Of a stretch of DNA of 64,000 nt, positions 35,748 to 44,155 are shown piece by piece. A program made the position numbers and the translations under genes. The DNA comes from an uncultured Methanolobus sp. (GTDB taxonomy: Archaea > Halobacteriota > Methanosarcinia > Methanosarcinales > Methanosarcinaceae): positions 947,562 to 1,011,561 of the forward strand of contig NZ_OY763421.1 in NCBI RefSeq assembly GCF_963667555.1, given 5' to 3'. The number at the start of each line of letters is the position of its first letter. Positions within the stretch are counted from its first letter, which is position 1. The notes beneath the pieces were generated by a model. It was not told the origin of the DNA. It was given only the letters and a program-made list of their open reading frames with translations, and made no database searches.

Positions 35748-36131
35748 CTATTGTTCGATATCGATACTTTCGATAATAAGCTCCCTGCCACCGGATGCAT
35801 GCATCATTTTCCCGCATTCGGGACATGGTACTTCAAGAAAAGCCCTGATATCATCTATGACCTCATCACCCACAATACAGAACTGTTTACCTTCGCCTGA
35901 ATATCCACACTGGCACTGCATCTCAGGATAAATCTCATTGAGGATTATCTCTGCACCTGTTGCGACATTATCCTCACACAAAGACTCAATGCAGAACATC
36001 AACTGATCAGGGTTCACATGGGCAAGTCTTCCCACACCCACAGTGATCGAGTTAATTTCCTTTGCCTCGTTCTCCTGAGCAATTGAGAGAACATTATTCA
36101 TGATCTCACATGCCAGCGAATACTCATGCAC
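35748..36131 (-). CDS. hypA: Hydrogenase nickel-binding protein HypA
   Basis: 127 aa from GTG 36131, which places the nickel ligand His at position 2 (MHEYSL). The zinc site is CQCG ... CPECG. It brings nickel with HypB to the large subunit. The start overlaps the end of hypD by 8 bp. An ATG does not occur at this place; a longer reading would displace the obligatory N-terminal His. Confidence 0.95.
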   Translation of the reverse strand: MHEYSLACEIMNNVLSIAQENEAKEINSITVGVGRLAHVNPDQLMFCIESLCEDNVATGAEIILNEIYPEMQCQCGYSGEGKQFCIVGDEVIDDIRAFLEVPCPECGKMMHASGGRELIIESIDIEQ

Positions 36132-37203
36132 TGTCAACACCTCTGTAACGGAACCAGTTGTAGCACATGCCTTCCTGGCTTACCATGCACGATCCGACCG
36201 GATTTGAAGGAGTGCATTTTTTAGAGAACAACGGACAGTTGTCAGGTTTCTCCTTGCCTTTAAGGATCTCAGCACAACGGCAGAGTGATGAAAGTGAGTT
36301 TTCGTATGAGATGTCTTTCATTTTTTCAGCTATAAGGTCTGCATAGATTATCGAAGCATCGTAATGTGAGAATTCAGGTCTTATTATCATTCCTGAATCA
36401 GGAATTGTTCCAAGACCACGCCATTCTGAATCAGTTATTTCAAAAACCTTGTTCATCATTTCCTGGGCACGAACGTTGCCTTCATCCTTTACAGCTCTTG
36501 GATACGCATTCTCAACTTTGTACTCACCCTTGTGCTCTCCAGTCTTGAGCTGTTCAAGTATCATAAGAATGGAAAGAAGCAGTTCATCCGCTTCAAATCC
36601 GGCTGCAATTATAGGGAACCCTTTTTCTGCAAATTGCTCAAAAGGATGAATTCCAATGATAGTACAAACATGGCCGGGAGCAATGAAAGCATCAACTTCG
36701 ATCTCGTCAATCAAAGCTTCAATTGCAGGAATTGTGAGTTTGTGTGTTAGCAGCAAACTGAAGTTCTCAGGCGGTTTGCGCAGGATAGCTGCCGCATTTG
36801 TAGGTGTTGTGGTTTCAAAACCAATGGCAAAGAAAACAACCTTACTTTCAGGGTCTTTTTCTGCAATGGCAATGGCATCATCGATGCTGTACACCATCCT
36901 GACATCACATCCCCTCGACCTGGCATCCATAAGGCTGCCATTGCTTCCGGGGACACGCATCATGTCACCAAATGAAGTGACAATGATACCTGATTCTGCC
37001 AGAGCGATCGCCCTGTCAATTTCTTCTTCAGGAGTGACACATACCGGACAACCGGGACCACTGAGCACTTCGATCTCCTCTGGCAGAACATCACGTAAAC
37101 CATAGCGTGAGATGGTTCTCTCATGGGTTCCGCAGATGTGCATAACTTTCACGGGACGAGAGAGTGCACGTATCTTTTCCAGGAGTTCTGACTCAGCAGA
37201 CAT
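36124..37203 (-). CDS. hypD: Hydrogenase Fe(CN)2CO assembly protein HypD
   Basis: 359-aa scaffold on which, with HypC, the Fe(CN)2CO unit is built. Visible: CGTHERTISRYGLRDVLP, SGPGCPVCVTP, GFETTTPTNA, PGHVCTIIG, and the C-terminal Cys set CRCAEILKGKEKPDNCPLFSKKC plus C of GSC and C of GMC that hold a 4Fe-4S cluster. Complete. Lies 2 bp after hypC and overlaps hypA. Confidence 0.97.
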   Translation of the reverse strand: MSAESELLEKIRALSRPVKVMHICGTHERTISRYGLRDVLPEEIEVLSGPGCPVCVTPEEEIDRAIALAESGIIVTSFGDMMRVPGSNGSLMDARSRGCDVRMVYSIDDAIAIAEKDPESKVVFFAIGFETTTPTNAAAILRKPPENFSLLLTHKLTIPAIEALIDEIEVDAFIAPGHVCTIIGIHPFEQFAEKGFPIIAAGFEADELLLSILMILEQLKTGEHKGEYKVENAYPRAVKDEGNVRAQEMMNKVFEITDSEWRGLGTIPDSGMIIRPEFSHYDASIIYADLIAEKMKDISYENSLSSLCRCAEILKGKEKPDNCPLFSKKCTPSNPVGSCMVSQEGMCYNWFRYRGVDSA

Positions 37204-37205
37204 GT

Positions 37206-37436
37206 TTATTCTCCTGCAACAAGCTCTCCGAGGAGCTCTAAGGTTTCTTTACCTTCTTCTTCACTAAGCAAAGAGATAGCATAGCCAACATGAACCAGGA
37301 CATACTGCCCAAGGAGCGCGTCATCACAGTCGCCAAGGAGATCAAGTTTGACCTGCCTTTCCACGCCTCCAAAATCGACAATGGCAGTATACTCATCCAG
37401 CAATGAGGTCACTTTGCCGGGGATTGCAATACACAT
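37206..37436 (-). CDS. hypC: Hydrogenase assembly chaperone HypC
   Basis: 76-aa chaperone. MCIAIPGKV has the essential N-terminal Cys2 that binds the iron unit; DFGGVERQVKLDLL and GQYVLVHVGYAI are the OB-fold marks. It is the first gene of hypC-D-A-B-E. A TATA-like TTTTATATA lies about 30 bp upstream, divergent from the vht promoter, so the two operons share 187 bp. Confidence 0.97.
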   Translation of the reverse strand: MCIAIPGKVTSLLDEYTAIVDFGGVERQVKLDLLGDCDDALLGQYVLVHVGYAISLLSEEEGKETLELLGELVAGE

Positions 37437-37542
37437 GAATCTGAATTAGCACTCGTGGTATATAAAAGATACTTACTTAAAAAGTACATAGCTATTAGAA
37501 ATTATTAAAGAATATTATGAAAAATTAAAGACAGTGGAAAAG

Positions 37543-37565
37543 CTTTATTAGCATGAACAATCATG
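37543..37565 (+). promoter_or_regulatory. vht promoter dyad CATGA-n4-TCATG
   Basis: A TATA-like TTTATTA directly followed by CATGAACAATCATG (37552-37565). The same arrangement, TTTAATAA then CATGAATAATCATG, occurs at 47664-47686 upstream of a small ORF and wHTH regulator 3. Shared spacing suggests one regulator acting at both. Confidence 0.6.
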
Positions 37566-37623
37566 ACATTCCGTTCAACAATCACAATTGTAATTATCCA
37601 TCCATTTATAGGAGTTTAGCCCC

Positions 37624-38760
37624 ATGGAAAAAACAGAAAATCATGACTTCTTAAGTATGGACAGACGAACGTTCCTCAAGGTGGTAGGAGCGATCGGAGC
37701 GTCCACTTTTCTGGGATTACACCGCACCCAGATAACTAAAGCTCTCGAACTCTCAAAAACAAAAGTAATATGGCTTCACGGTGCAGAATGTACCGGATGC
37801 TCTGCTTCTCTTCTCGATGCAGGAAACCCTGACATCATGCAGGCGATCAACAAGCTCAGTGTAGACCTTGTATTCCACGAGACCATCATGGCTCACCAGG
37901 GAATCTTTGTCGACGGCGCACCTGCAGGTACATCAGAACTTAACTCAGAGATCCTTCTTGACGAAGCAATTGAGGAAGGAAATTACATCCTTGTTGTTGA
38001 AGGCGCAATTGCAAACGGACCTGATGGCTCAGGTAAATATTGCATGTACGGCGAGCGTACTTTCAAAGATATGTTCGAGCATGCAGCAAGAAATGCTAGC
38101 ATGATCATGGCTGTAGGAATGTGTGCAGCATTTGGTGGTATCAATTCAGCAGACAGTGACATTGCAGACCTCACAGATTTCAGAGGTGTGGACTTTGTAA
38201 AGGAAAGCCACTCAAAAGGAATGCTCACTGAGCTTGGAATTGACAAACCGGTCATCAACATCGCAGGATGTCCATCACACCCTGACTGGATACTTCTCAC
38301 ACTTGCAGCAGTGATCCTTGGAAAGTATAATCTCAATGACCTTGATTCAGTTCTTGACAAATACAAGCGTCCAACCGTATTCTTCCCGGAAACAAACACA
38401 ATGCACGACAACTGTCCACGCAGGGGCTATTATGACAGAGGCATTCTGGATGACGACTTCTCAGGAGAAGGATGTCTCCTTAAGGTCGGCTGTAAAGGAC
38501 CATACACCAGATCAGACTGTGGACTCCGTAAGTGGAACAACGGTGTCAGCATGTGCACACAGGCAGGTTCATCATGTATCGGATGCGCAGAACCTGGTTT
38601 CCCTGACAGTACATCACCATTCTATGAGATGGGAGAAGACAAGCCACTCATGGGCGGTGTGACCATTGATACAGCAGCTAAGGTCGGAACAGCAGCTGCA
38701 GTAGCAGGTGTTGGAGTACATGCTCTTCGCAGATTTGTATTCAAGGACAAGGAAGAGTAA
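37624..38760 (+). CDS. vhtG: Membrane-bound [NiFe] hydrogenase small subunit VhtG
   Basis: 378-aa small subunit of the vht/vho-type hydrogenase, which oxidises H2 outside the membrane and sends electrons via cytochrome b to methanophenazine. A Tat signal begins with MDRRTFLKVVGA (RR at 14-15). Iron-sulphur ligands: ECTGCSASL (proximal), GCPSHPDW, then CLLKVGCKGPYTRSDC and CTQAGSSCIGC. A C-terminal hydrophobic stretch (AAKVGTAAAVAGVGV) may anchor it. GGAG precedes ATG. First gene of vhtGACD. Confidence 0.95.
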   Translation: MEKTENHDFLSMDRRTFLKVVGAIGASTFLGLHRTQITKALELSKTKVIWLHGAECTGCSASLLDAGNPDIMQAINKLSVDLVFHETIMAHQGIFVDGAPAGTSELNSEILLDEAIEEGNYILVVEGAIANGPDGSGKYCMYGERTFKDMFEHAARNASMIMAVGMCAAFGGINSADSDIADLTDFRGVDFVKESHSKGMLTELGIDKPVINIAGCPSHPDWILLTLAAVILGKYNLNDLDSVLDKYKRPTVFFPETNTMHDNCPRRGYYDRGILDDDFSGEGCLLKVGCKGPYTRSDCGLRKWNNGVSMCTQAGSSCIGCAEPGFPDSTSPFYEMGEDKPLMGGVTIDTAAKVGTAAAVAGVGVHALRRFVFKDKEE

Positions 38761-38773
38761 GGAGGTATGAAAA

Positions 38774-40561
38774 ATGACAAAAGTAGTAGTAGATCCATTA
38801 ACACGTATCGAAGGACACCTCCGTGTATCAACTGAAGTTAATGAGAACGGGGTGATCACAGATGCACAGAGCTCAGGAATGCTTTTCAGAGGTATCGAGC
38901 GCATTATGATGAAACGTGACCCAAGAGATGCAGCACGTCTTGTCCAGAGAATATGCGGACTTTGCCCAACAGCTCAGTCAATGGCTTCAGTAAATGCACT
39001 TGACGACCTTTTCGGTGTTGCAGAATCAATCCCAAAAGATGCACTTGTAACAAGGAACATCATTCAGGGTCTTAACACCCTTACCAGCCACGCAACACAC
39101 TTCTATGTACTGTGGATGCCTGACATAGTAAACCCTGCATACAGGGACATTCTGGCAACAGTAGACAACACAGGACCTGCACTCTGGAAAGAATTACTTT
39201 CACGCTTTGCACCTATCAGCTACAAGATGGATGGAGAAGCTATCACCCCAGGTACAGGATACATTAACGCTATCAAACAGAAGAAGAGTCTTGAAGAAGC
39301 AATGGCACTCATCGGTGGAAAGATGCCACACCAGATGTCAACCATCGCTGGTGGTGTAACATACCTCCCAACCGTTGCTGACATCGGAAAACTTACTTCC
39401 TATTATCTTAACCTCATGGACTTTGTGAACAGCTCAACTCTTAGCATCGACGCAGAGACATGGCTTGATAACACTTTCAGAGCAAGCTCTCCACAGAAAG
39501 CAGTGAGCTTTGTCATGGAACATCTTCAGGAAGTTGTTGACGGTTCACTTGCATCCCAGAACTTCTCAAAAGCAAAGGGATGGGGAGACCTTGAACTCTT
39601 TGCAGCATTCGGTTCTGAGCTTATCGGAGAAACACTCGGACTTCCTGCAACTTTCAAATTTGACAGAACAGGACAGTATGCAGAGGATGCAAATGTCGGT
39701 TACCTGACATACGGTGTATTCTACGATGTTGAGAACGGTGACGGTTACAACCCAACTGAATTTGGAAAGTCAGGATTCCAGCAGGCTGCTTTCATTAACA
39801 GCTCACTTGAGAAGAAATCATTCGATCATAAGTACATCACAGAGGAAACCACACACGCATTCTATGAAACTGATGAAGGTCTTCATCCATTTGACGGTGT
39901 CACAGAACCTGTCAGAACAGCTGATGAGATCAGTTATGAAGGCGGCAGTGACAGCAAATACACATGGATGAAAGCACCACGTTACAATGGAATTCCATGT
40001 GAGGTCGGACCAATCTCCCGTATGCTTGCAATGGAAGAGCCACTTACAGTCGGTCTTATGAACCTCTTTAAGGACAACGGTTATTCTGCTGCTAACAGCT
40101 TCACAAGAATGATCGCTAAGATGCAGGAAACCCTCATACTCTCAGAACAGTTGCTCAAATGGGTGACCGTGGACCTTGATCCAAACGGAAAATACTATGT
40201 GAACACTGACCTGAAAATGGCAAAGGATTCCGAAGGTATCGGTCTGTGGGAAGCACCTCGTGGAGCTCTCGGACACTGGATCAAATCCGGTTCAGACTCA
40301 ATGGTAACAAACTTCCAGATGGTTGTTCCAACCACATGGAACGCATCACCAAGAGACAAGAACGGTGTAGCAGGTCCTCTTGAGCAGGCTCTTATCGGTA
40401 CAAAGATCTCAGCAGCAGAGAACATGATGGGAATCGACAACACCAACCCAACAGGAATTCTGCACACTGCAAGATCATTTGACCCATGTATCGCATGTGC
40501 TGTTCACACAATTGACCTTAGCAACAAGGACAAAGAACAGGGCACATTCACAATTGTATGA
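38774..40561 (+). CDS. vhtA: Membrane-bound [NiFe] hydrogenase large subunit VhtA
   Basis: 595-aa large subunit with the NiFe active site. N-terminal motif RICGLCP and C-terminal DPCIACAVH give the four cysteine ligands. About 16 residues after the final His form the peptide cut off by the VhtD protease after nickel insertion. GGAGGT is placed before ATG. Standard family length. It has no signal and is exported with VhtG through Tat. Next gene overlaps by 4 bp or starts 17 bp downstream. Confidence 0.97.
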   Translation: MTKVVVDPLTRIEGHLRVSTEVNENGVITDAQSSGMLFRGIERIMMKRDPRDAARLVQRICGLCPTAQSMASVNALDDLFGVAESIPKDALVTRNIIQGLNTLTSHATHFYVLWMPDIVNPAYRDILATVDNTGPALWKELLSRFAPISYKMDGEAITPGTGYINAIKQKKSLEEAMALIGGKMPHQMSTIAGGVTYLPTVADIGKLTSYYLNLMDFVNSSTLSIDAETWLDNTFRASSPQKAVSFVMEHLQEVVDGSLASQNFSKAKGWGDLELFAAFGSELIGETLGLPATFKFDRTGQYAEDANVGYLTYGVFYDVENGDGYNPTEFGKSGFQQAAFINSSLEKKSFDHKYITEETTHAFYETDEGLHPFDGVTEPVRTADEISYEGGSDSKYTWMKAPRYNGIPCEVGPISRMLAMEEPLTVGLMNLFKDNGYSAANSFTRMIAKMQETLILSEQLLKWVTVDLDPNGKYYVNTDLKMAKDSEGIGLWEAPRGALGHWIKSGSDSMVTNFQMVVPTTWNASPRDKNGVAGPLEQALIGTKISAAENMMGIDNTNPTGILHTARSFDPCIACAVHTIDLSNKDKEQGTFTIV

Positions 40562-40578
40562 TCCAGGGAGTGAAGGAA

Positions 40579-41406
40579 ATGAGGAGAAGACAAAGATTAA
40601 CTCCCGAAGATAAGAGAATAATTGCACTTCATGACGGAGAGAGGCATATCGAGAGGTATTCCTTCCTGGAGAGGTTTGCACACTTTGCGCACCTCCTTTC
40701 CCTTTTCGTCTTGCTGTTTACAGGTTTCAAGATCTACCTTGGCTGGGATTTCATGAGCTATCACCTGGCTCTTTACGTCCATATGATATTTGCCATTGTA
40801 TTTATCCTGGCAAACTGGGTACTTATCCCTTACAACATTGCAACCACAGAAGTCCCTCACTGTGAGAAATGTAAATCAGGTGAACACAATGAGTTCATTC
40901 ACTCAGCTATGAACATTGCAGGCAGGTACCTTCTTGGTCCGCAGGATTTCAAGAACATGTACCACATTATGCTCAACTTCATAGGAAAAGGCGACTACCC
41001 TGCCTTTACAGTCTATGATGTGAAGAACAAGGGTTACATTGGAAAACTCCATCCGGTTACTAAATTCCTTCTTGTATTTGAAGGAATGGCAGTAGCTGTT
41101 ATTGTATTCACAGGTATTGTGATCTATAACATCAACTGGGGATTTTTTGGAATTCCTGTAAGCCCGATATTGCTTGCAATAGGTGACTTTGTTGCACCAT
41201 TGTTCGGAATGGGAACAATATTCTTCATGCGCACACTTCACCTTGCAATGGCTTACTTCTTCATTATAGAAGTGATAATCCACGTAGGTATAATCGAGAT
41301 GGATCCAAAGGTATGGAAATACCACAAAGCGATCTTCATCGGTGGTCATGAGGATATCTGCGACCACAGCTATGTAAAGCTCATCAATACAGAGACAGAA
41401 GCCTGA
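40579..41406 (+). CDS. vhtC: Hydrogenase cytochrome b subunit VhtC
   Basis: About 275-aa di-haem cytochrome b that takes electrons from VhtG to methanophenazine. Membrane segments begin FAHLLSLFVLLFTGFKIYLG and include HLALYVHMIFAIVFILANW, with haem-ligand His residues in helices 1, 2 and near the end (TLHLAMAYFFIIEVIIHVG). CEKC in a loop is unusual. I prefer ATG 40579 because GGGAG lies nine bases upstream; ATG 40558 would overlap vhtA. Confidence 0.92.
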   Translation: MRRRQRLTPEDKRIIALHDGERHIERYSFLERFAHFAHLLSLFVLLFTGFKIYLGWDFMSYHLALYVHMIFAIVFILANWVLIPYNIATTEVPHCEKCKSGEHNEFIHSAMNIAGRYLLGPQDFKNMYHIMLNFIGKGDYPAFTVYDVKNKGYIGKLHPVTKFLLVFEGMAVAVIVFTGIVIYNINWGFFGIPVSPILLAIGDFVAPLFGMGTIFFMRTLHLAMAYFFIIEVIIHVGIIEMDPKVWKYHKAIFIGGHEDICDHSYVKLINTETEA

Positions 41407-41416
41407 GGGTGATTCT

Positions 41417-41890
41417 ACGATCCGGATACTTGGTTGTGGTAATCCCCTTGTGGGTGATGACGGAATTGGCATCCATGTCATTGAAAAGTTAGGCGAGATC
41501 AGGGACGAGCTTCCTGATGAAGTTGAACTTATCGATGCTGGTGTCTGCGGACTTGAAATGTTGAACATGATGGAAGATGCCAGCAATGTTATCATAGTCG
41601 ATGCAGTCAAGGGTGCTGGTAACGTCGGTTCTGTTCATCGGTTGTCAGTCGATGATGTAAAAAGAGCCGCATCCGGTAATACCGGTCTGTCTGTTCACGA
41701 TATCAGTCTTGCAGACGTGCTCAACATAGCCGAACAGGTTCAGGAAATGCCAGACCAGCTCACGATCTTTGCCATAGAGGTTGAGAAGGCCGATGAGATT
41801 TCCCTTGACCTGTCGGAAAAGGTACAGGGTTCTCTGGACACGACTGTTAAGCTGATAATTGATGAAATCAGTGCGATGAAAGCTTGTTGA
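41417..41890 (+). CDS. vhtD: Hydrogenase maturation protease VhtD
   Basis: 157 aa if translation starts at ACG 41417. HyaD/HybD-type endopeptidase which removes the C-terminal tail of VhtA. The conserved N-terminal ILGCGNPLVGDDGIG, with the metal-binding acidic residue, lies in frame, as do IDAGVCGLEML and SVHDISLADVL. No ATG, GTG or TTG precedes ILGCGNP in this frame; GTG 41450 would delete the motif. GAGGGTGAT lies three bases before ACG, as expected of a start that was ATG (ATGATCCGGATACTTGG). The gene may use ACG or be weakly expressed. Confidence 0.85.
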   Translation, partial: TIRILGCGNPLVGDDGIGIHVIEKLGEIRDELPDEVELIDAGVCGLEMLNMMEDASNVIIVDAVKGAGNVGSVHRLSVDDVKRAASGNTGLSVHDISLADVLNIAEQVQEMPDQLTIFAIEVEKADEISLDLSEKVQGSLDTTVKLIIDEISAMKAC

Positions 41891-42070
41891 GGGTTTACCT
41901 GATCCGTCCCTCAGCAATTATCACTGCACTTACTTCTGAATATGAGTTCGCTCATGTGCAGGCTAGTTTAGAACTTTGAATTTAGAGAGAAAAAGTATCA
42001 TTGAAACAACCACCAACAAACAATGAACACAGAGTAATAGTTGATTAAAAAACATACTCAGGAGATAACA

Positions 42071-42355
42071 ATGGAAAATCCACGCTCAACTCCGCTAGAG
42101 GAACTACTTGTCTGGATCCTCAGTGTTGACCGCCGTGTCATCCTTATGGAGTCTATAGACAATCATCAGGTCATTAAAGCATCTGATGTCGCACAGAAAA
42201 CGAACAGATCAACTCAAAACATAAGCCGTGCTTTGAAGGAACTCAAAAATAAAGGCATTATTAAATGCCTTACACCTGAAAAGACTACCTGGAAAAGGTA
42301 TATGTTAACAGATACGGGAATAGAGGTCCGCCAGAAACTTCAGCAGTACCACTGA
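42071..42355 (+). CDS. Winged-helix regulator 2 (downstream of vhtD)
   Basis: 94-aa winged-helix protein, paralogue of those at 22495 and 47852. ELLVWILSVDRRVILMESIDNH, ASDVAQKTNRSTQNISRALKELKNKG (helix-turn-helix) and CLTPEKTTWKRYMLTDTG (wing). GGAGAT stands four bases before ATG 42071. It follows the vht operon by 180 bp and is closed by a hairpin terminator. Likely a regulator of the hydrogenase, by position. Confidence 0.8.
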   Translation: MENPRSTPLEELLVWILSVDRRVILMESIDNHQVIKASDVAQKTNRSTQNISRALKELKNKGIIKCLTPEKTTWKRYMLTDTGIEVRQKLQQYH

Positions 42356-42396
42356 TCTCTTAGCTGTATTTACTGCCACTGTTAACAATGTTTTAT

Positions 42397-42429
42397 AATG
42401 GGCTTCTGCCCATTAGTTTTTCTTTTTTT
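42397..42429 (+). terminator. Hairpin plus T-rich terminator after wHTH 2
   Basis: AATGGGC-TTCT-GCCCATT (42397-42414) followed by T-rich TTTTTCTTTTTTT. Fits a transcription end for the vht/wHTH cluster. Confidence 0.65.
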
Positions 42430-42520
42430 GATTATTTTTGTCTCACTTGAATTATTGTATTCACTAAAAGTAGGAACCAAATCTTAATATTAAAATGCTT
42501 TTAATGTATTTATTGTTAGA

Positions 42521-43264
42521 ATGCCTTTTAACTTTAATTGCGTATTTGTAAATATTAAAAATTTGCTTAATTCCCCATTTATACTAGTCTATGGAATATG
42601 TTTTCTAGCCATTTTAATCCATGCTTGTATCATAAAAAATGGGAACTATTTTGTAGTAACATTCCTGATTTTCATAATAATAACATTCACATTTTCTTTG
42701 ATAGGATATCAGTATAAAATGTATCTTTTTAAGGAACAAAATTGTTTTTCGAAAATAATTACTCCTAATGGTATTTATGTAGCAATTTTAATTTCAGATT
42801 CATTATCAGATGTTGTGATCAACAGTAAAGTTTCAAGATTTTTGAAAAATAAAATAGTAGATGCTTCTATAGGACCGTTGTATTTTTTACAGAAAAGTTT
42901 TGAACGAAGAGGAATAGATTATAAAATAATAAGGGGAGCTTCTGAAAAAAATCTAGATGAACTTATTTTAGATACCAATTGCAATGAACTGTACATAGTT
43001 GGACATGGATCAAGAGGAAGCTTTGCAGTTTCAAATAAAAAAGTCTATTATTCGAAATACCAAAGCAATAATCATAAAAAACAAATAATATCGCAATTAC
43101 ACTGCAATAATTACAAGTGTGTTGATAACGAAAATATATCATTAACAAAAATGCTTGCCAAAGATGTTAAAAACTCATATTTGTCAAAAGGGTATTGTAC
43201 ATACATAGAAATTACTTATTATTGTTTTAAACAATGGTACAAATCCAAAAAAAAGAAATTATAA
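42521..43264 (+). CDS. Membrane protein with caspase-like His and Cys
   Basis: 247 aa, AT-rich gene. Two N-terminal membrane helices (about 20-36 and 43-62) are followed by a cytoplasmic domain with a beta strand YVAILISDS, then ELYIVGHGSRGSF (His162 in a GHG context) and IISQLHCNNY (Cys195). A strand-GHG followed by a Cys after the next strand is the arrangement of CHAT/caspase-like peptidases, but other conserved parts are not clear, so this is a suggestion only. No partner genes. Composition more AT-rich than its neighbours, perhaps acquired. Confidence 0.5.
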   Translation: MPFNFNCVFVNIKNLLNSPFILVYGICFLAILIHACIIKNGNYFVVTFLIFIIITFTFSLIGYQYKMYLFKEQNCFSKIITPNGIYVAILISDSLSDVVINSKVSRFLKNKIVDASIGPLYFLQKSFERRGIDYKIIRGASEKNLDELILDTNCNELYIVGHGSRGSFAVSNKKVYYSKYQSNNHKKQIISQLHCNNYKCVDNENISLTKMLAKDVKNSYLSKGYCTYIEITYYCFKQWYKSKKKKL

Positions 43265-43268
43265 TTGA

Positions 43269-43424
43269 CTAGCGAACCTTCTTGCACAAATTCATGTAAA
43301 CCTCATTCCTGTCCTTTTGCACAAGCTCTTCGATCCAGGCCATTCCACCACCCTGGTCTATGCGAAAACTGAGTTCTTTGAAAAATTCGATTTCGTCATC
43401 ACTAAAGTAGATCATTTTTCCCAT
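43269..43424 (-). CDS. Small acidic protein, 51 aa
   Basis: MGKMIYFSDDEIEFFKELSF to EVYMNLCKKVR. GAGGAA lies about nine bases before ATG 43424. The sequence is protein-like (amphipathic, charged) and uses normal codons. Not recognised. Convergent with the preceding membrane protein. Confidence 0.55.
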   Translation of the reverse strand: MGKMIYFSDDEIEFFKELSFRIDQGGGMAWIEELVQKDRNEVYMNLCKKVR

Positions 43425-43543
43425 TGCACATTCCTCTATTCTGAGATAGAGCTAGTTTAGTTATAATCACATATATACTACACGATTTCACTATTAATTA
43501 TTAGTATTATGGAATACAAAAGTGTGTCAAACGAGTACGGACT

Positions 43544-44071
43544 CTACTCTTTATGAAGGTGGTAGACCAGTTCTATAATGCCTGACCCGTATTCCTTTGA
43601 TGAGCTTAGATCAAGCCTTATGTTCTTTTTAATGTCCCTGAAAAGCGGTATTCCTTTTCCAAGAATTATTGGTTGAACTGCAATTCTCAGCTCACGAATA
43701 AGTCCCCTGTTAAGAAGGGGAGATATTATAGAAGAGCCGCCAACGACCCAGATAAACCCGCCGGTTCCAAGGATAAGGTTCTCTGTGACACCTACCGGAT
43801 CATCTGAAAATATGACTTTGTCATTGACCTTTTCGCTTTCAGAATAAGGATGATGAGTTGTGAAAACATAGCATTCTTTGCCCTGGTATGGCCACTTGCC
43901 AAAATCACGAATCTGCCTGTAGGTTTTGTGTCCCATGAGCAGAGTATCTGTTTTGGCAAGGAAACTGTCAAAATCATATTCATCTTCTTCCAGCAGCCAG
44001 TCGACGTTTCCGTCTTCACCTGCAATATAGCCATCAAGGCTACATGTTATCAGTAATATTACCTCACGCAT
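43544..44071 (-). CDS. Dihydrofolate reductase-like (RibD C-terminal) protein
   Basis: 175-aa member of the RibD_C/DHFR-like family. VILLITCSLDGYIAGEDGNVDWL, LLMGHKTYRQI, LGTGGFIWVVGGSSIISPLL and PIILGKGIPLF are family marks for NADPH binding. Probably a reductase of a pterin- or flavin-related substrate; the actual substrate cannot be told. Single gene. Confidence 0.85.
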   Translation of the reverse strand: MREVILLITCSLDGYIAGEDGNVDWLLEEDEYDFDSFLAKTDTLLMGHKTYRQIRDFGKWPYQGKECYVFTTHHPYSESEKVNDKVIFSDDPVGVTENLILGTGGFIWVVGGSSIISPLLNRGLIRELRIAVQPIILGKGIPLFRDIKKNIRLDLSSSKEYGSGIIELVYHLHKE

Positions 44072-44155
44072 TTAAACCCCATTTCTAATTAGGTGTCTAA
44101 TTATATTTGCTTAATGGCTATGGTAAATGTGGAAATTGAAATGAAAAAAGGAATA

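Noticed and set aside
40903..41610. 235-codon leftward ORF across vhtC/vhtD
   Set aside because: Antisense to the cytochrome b and protease genes, which carry clear family motifs.
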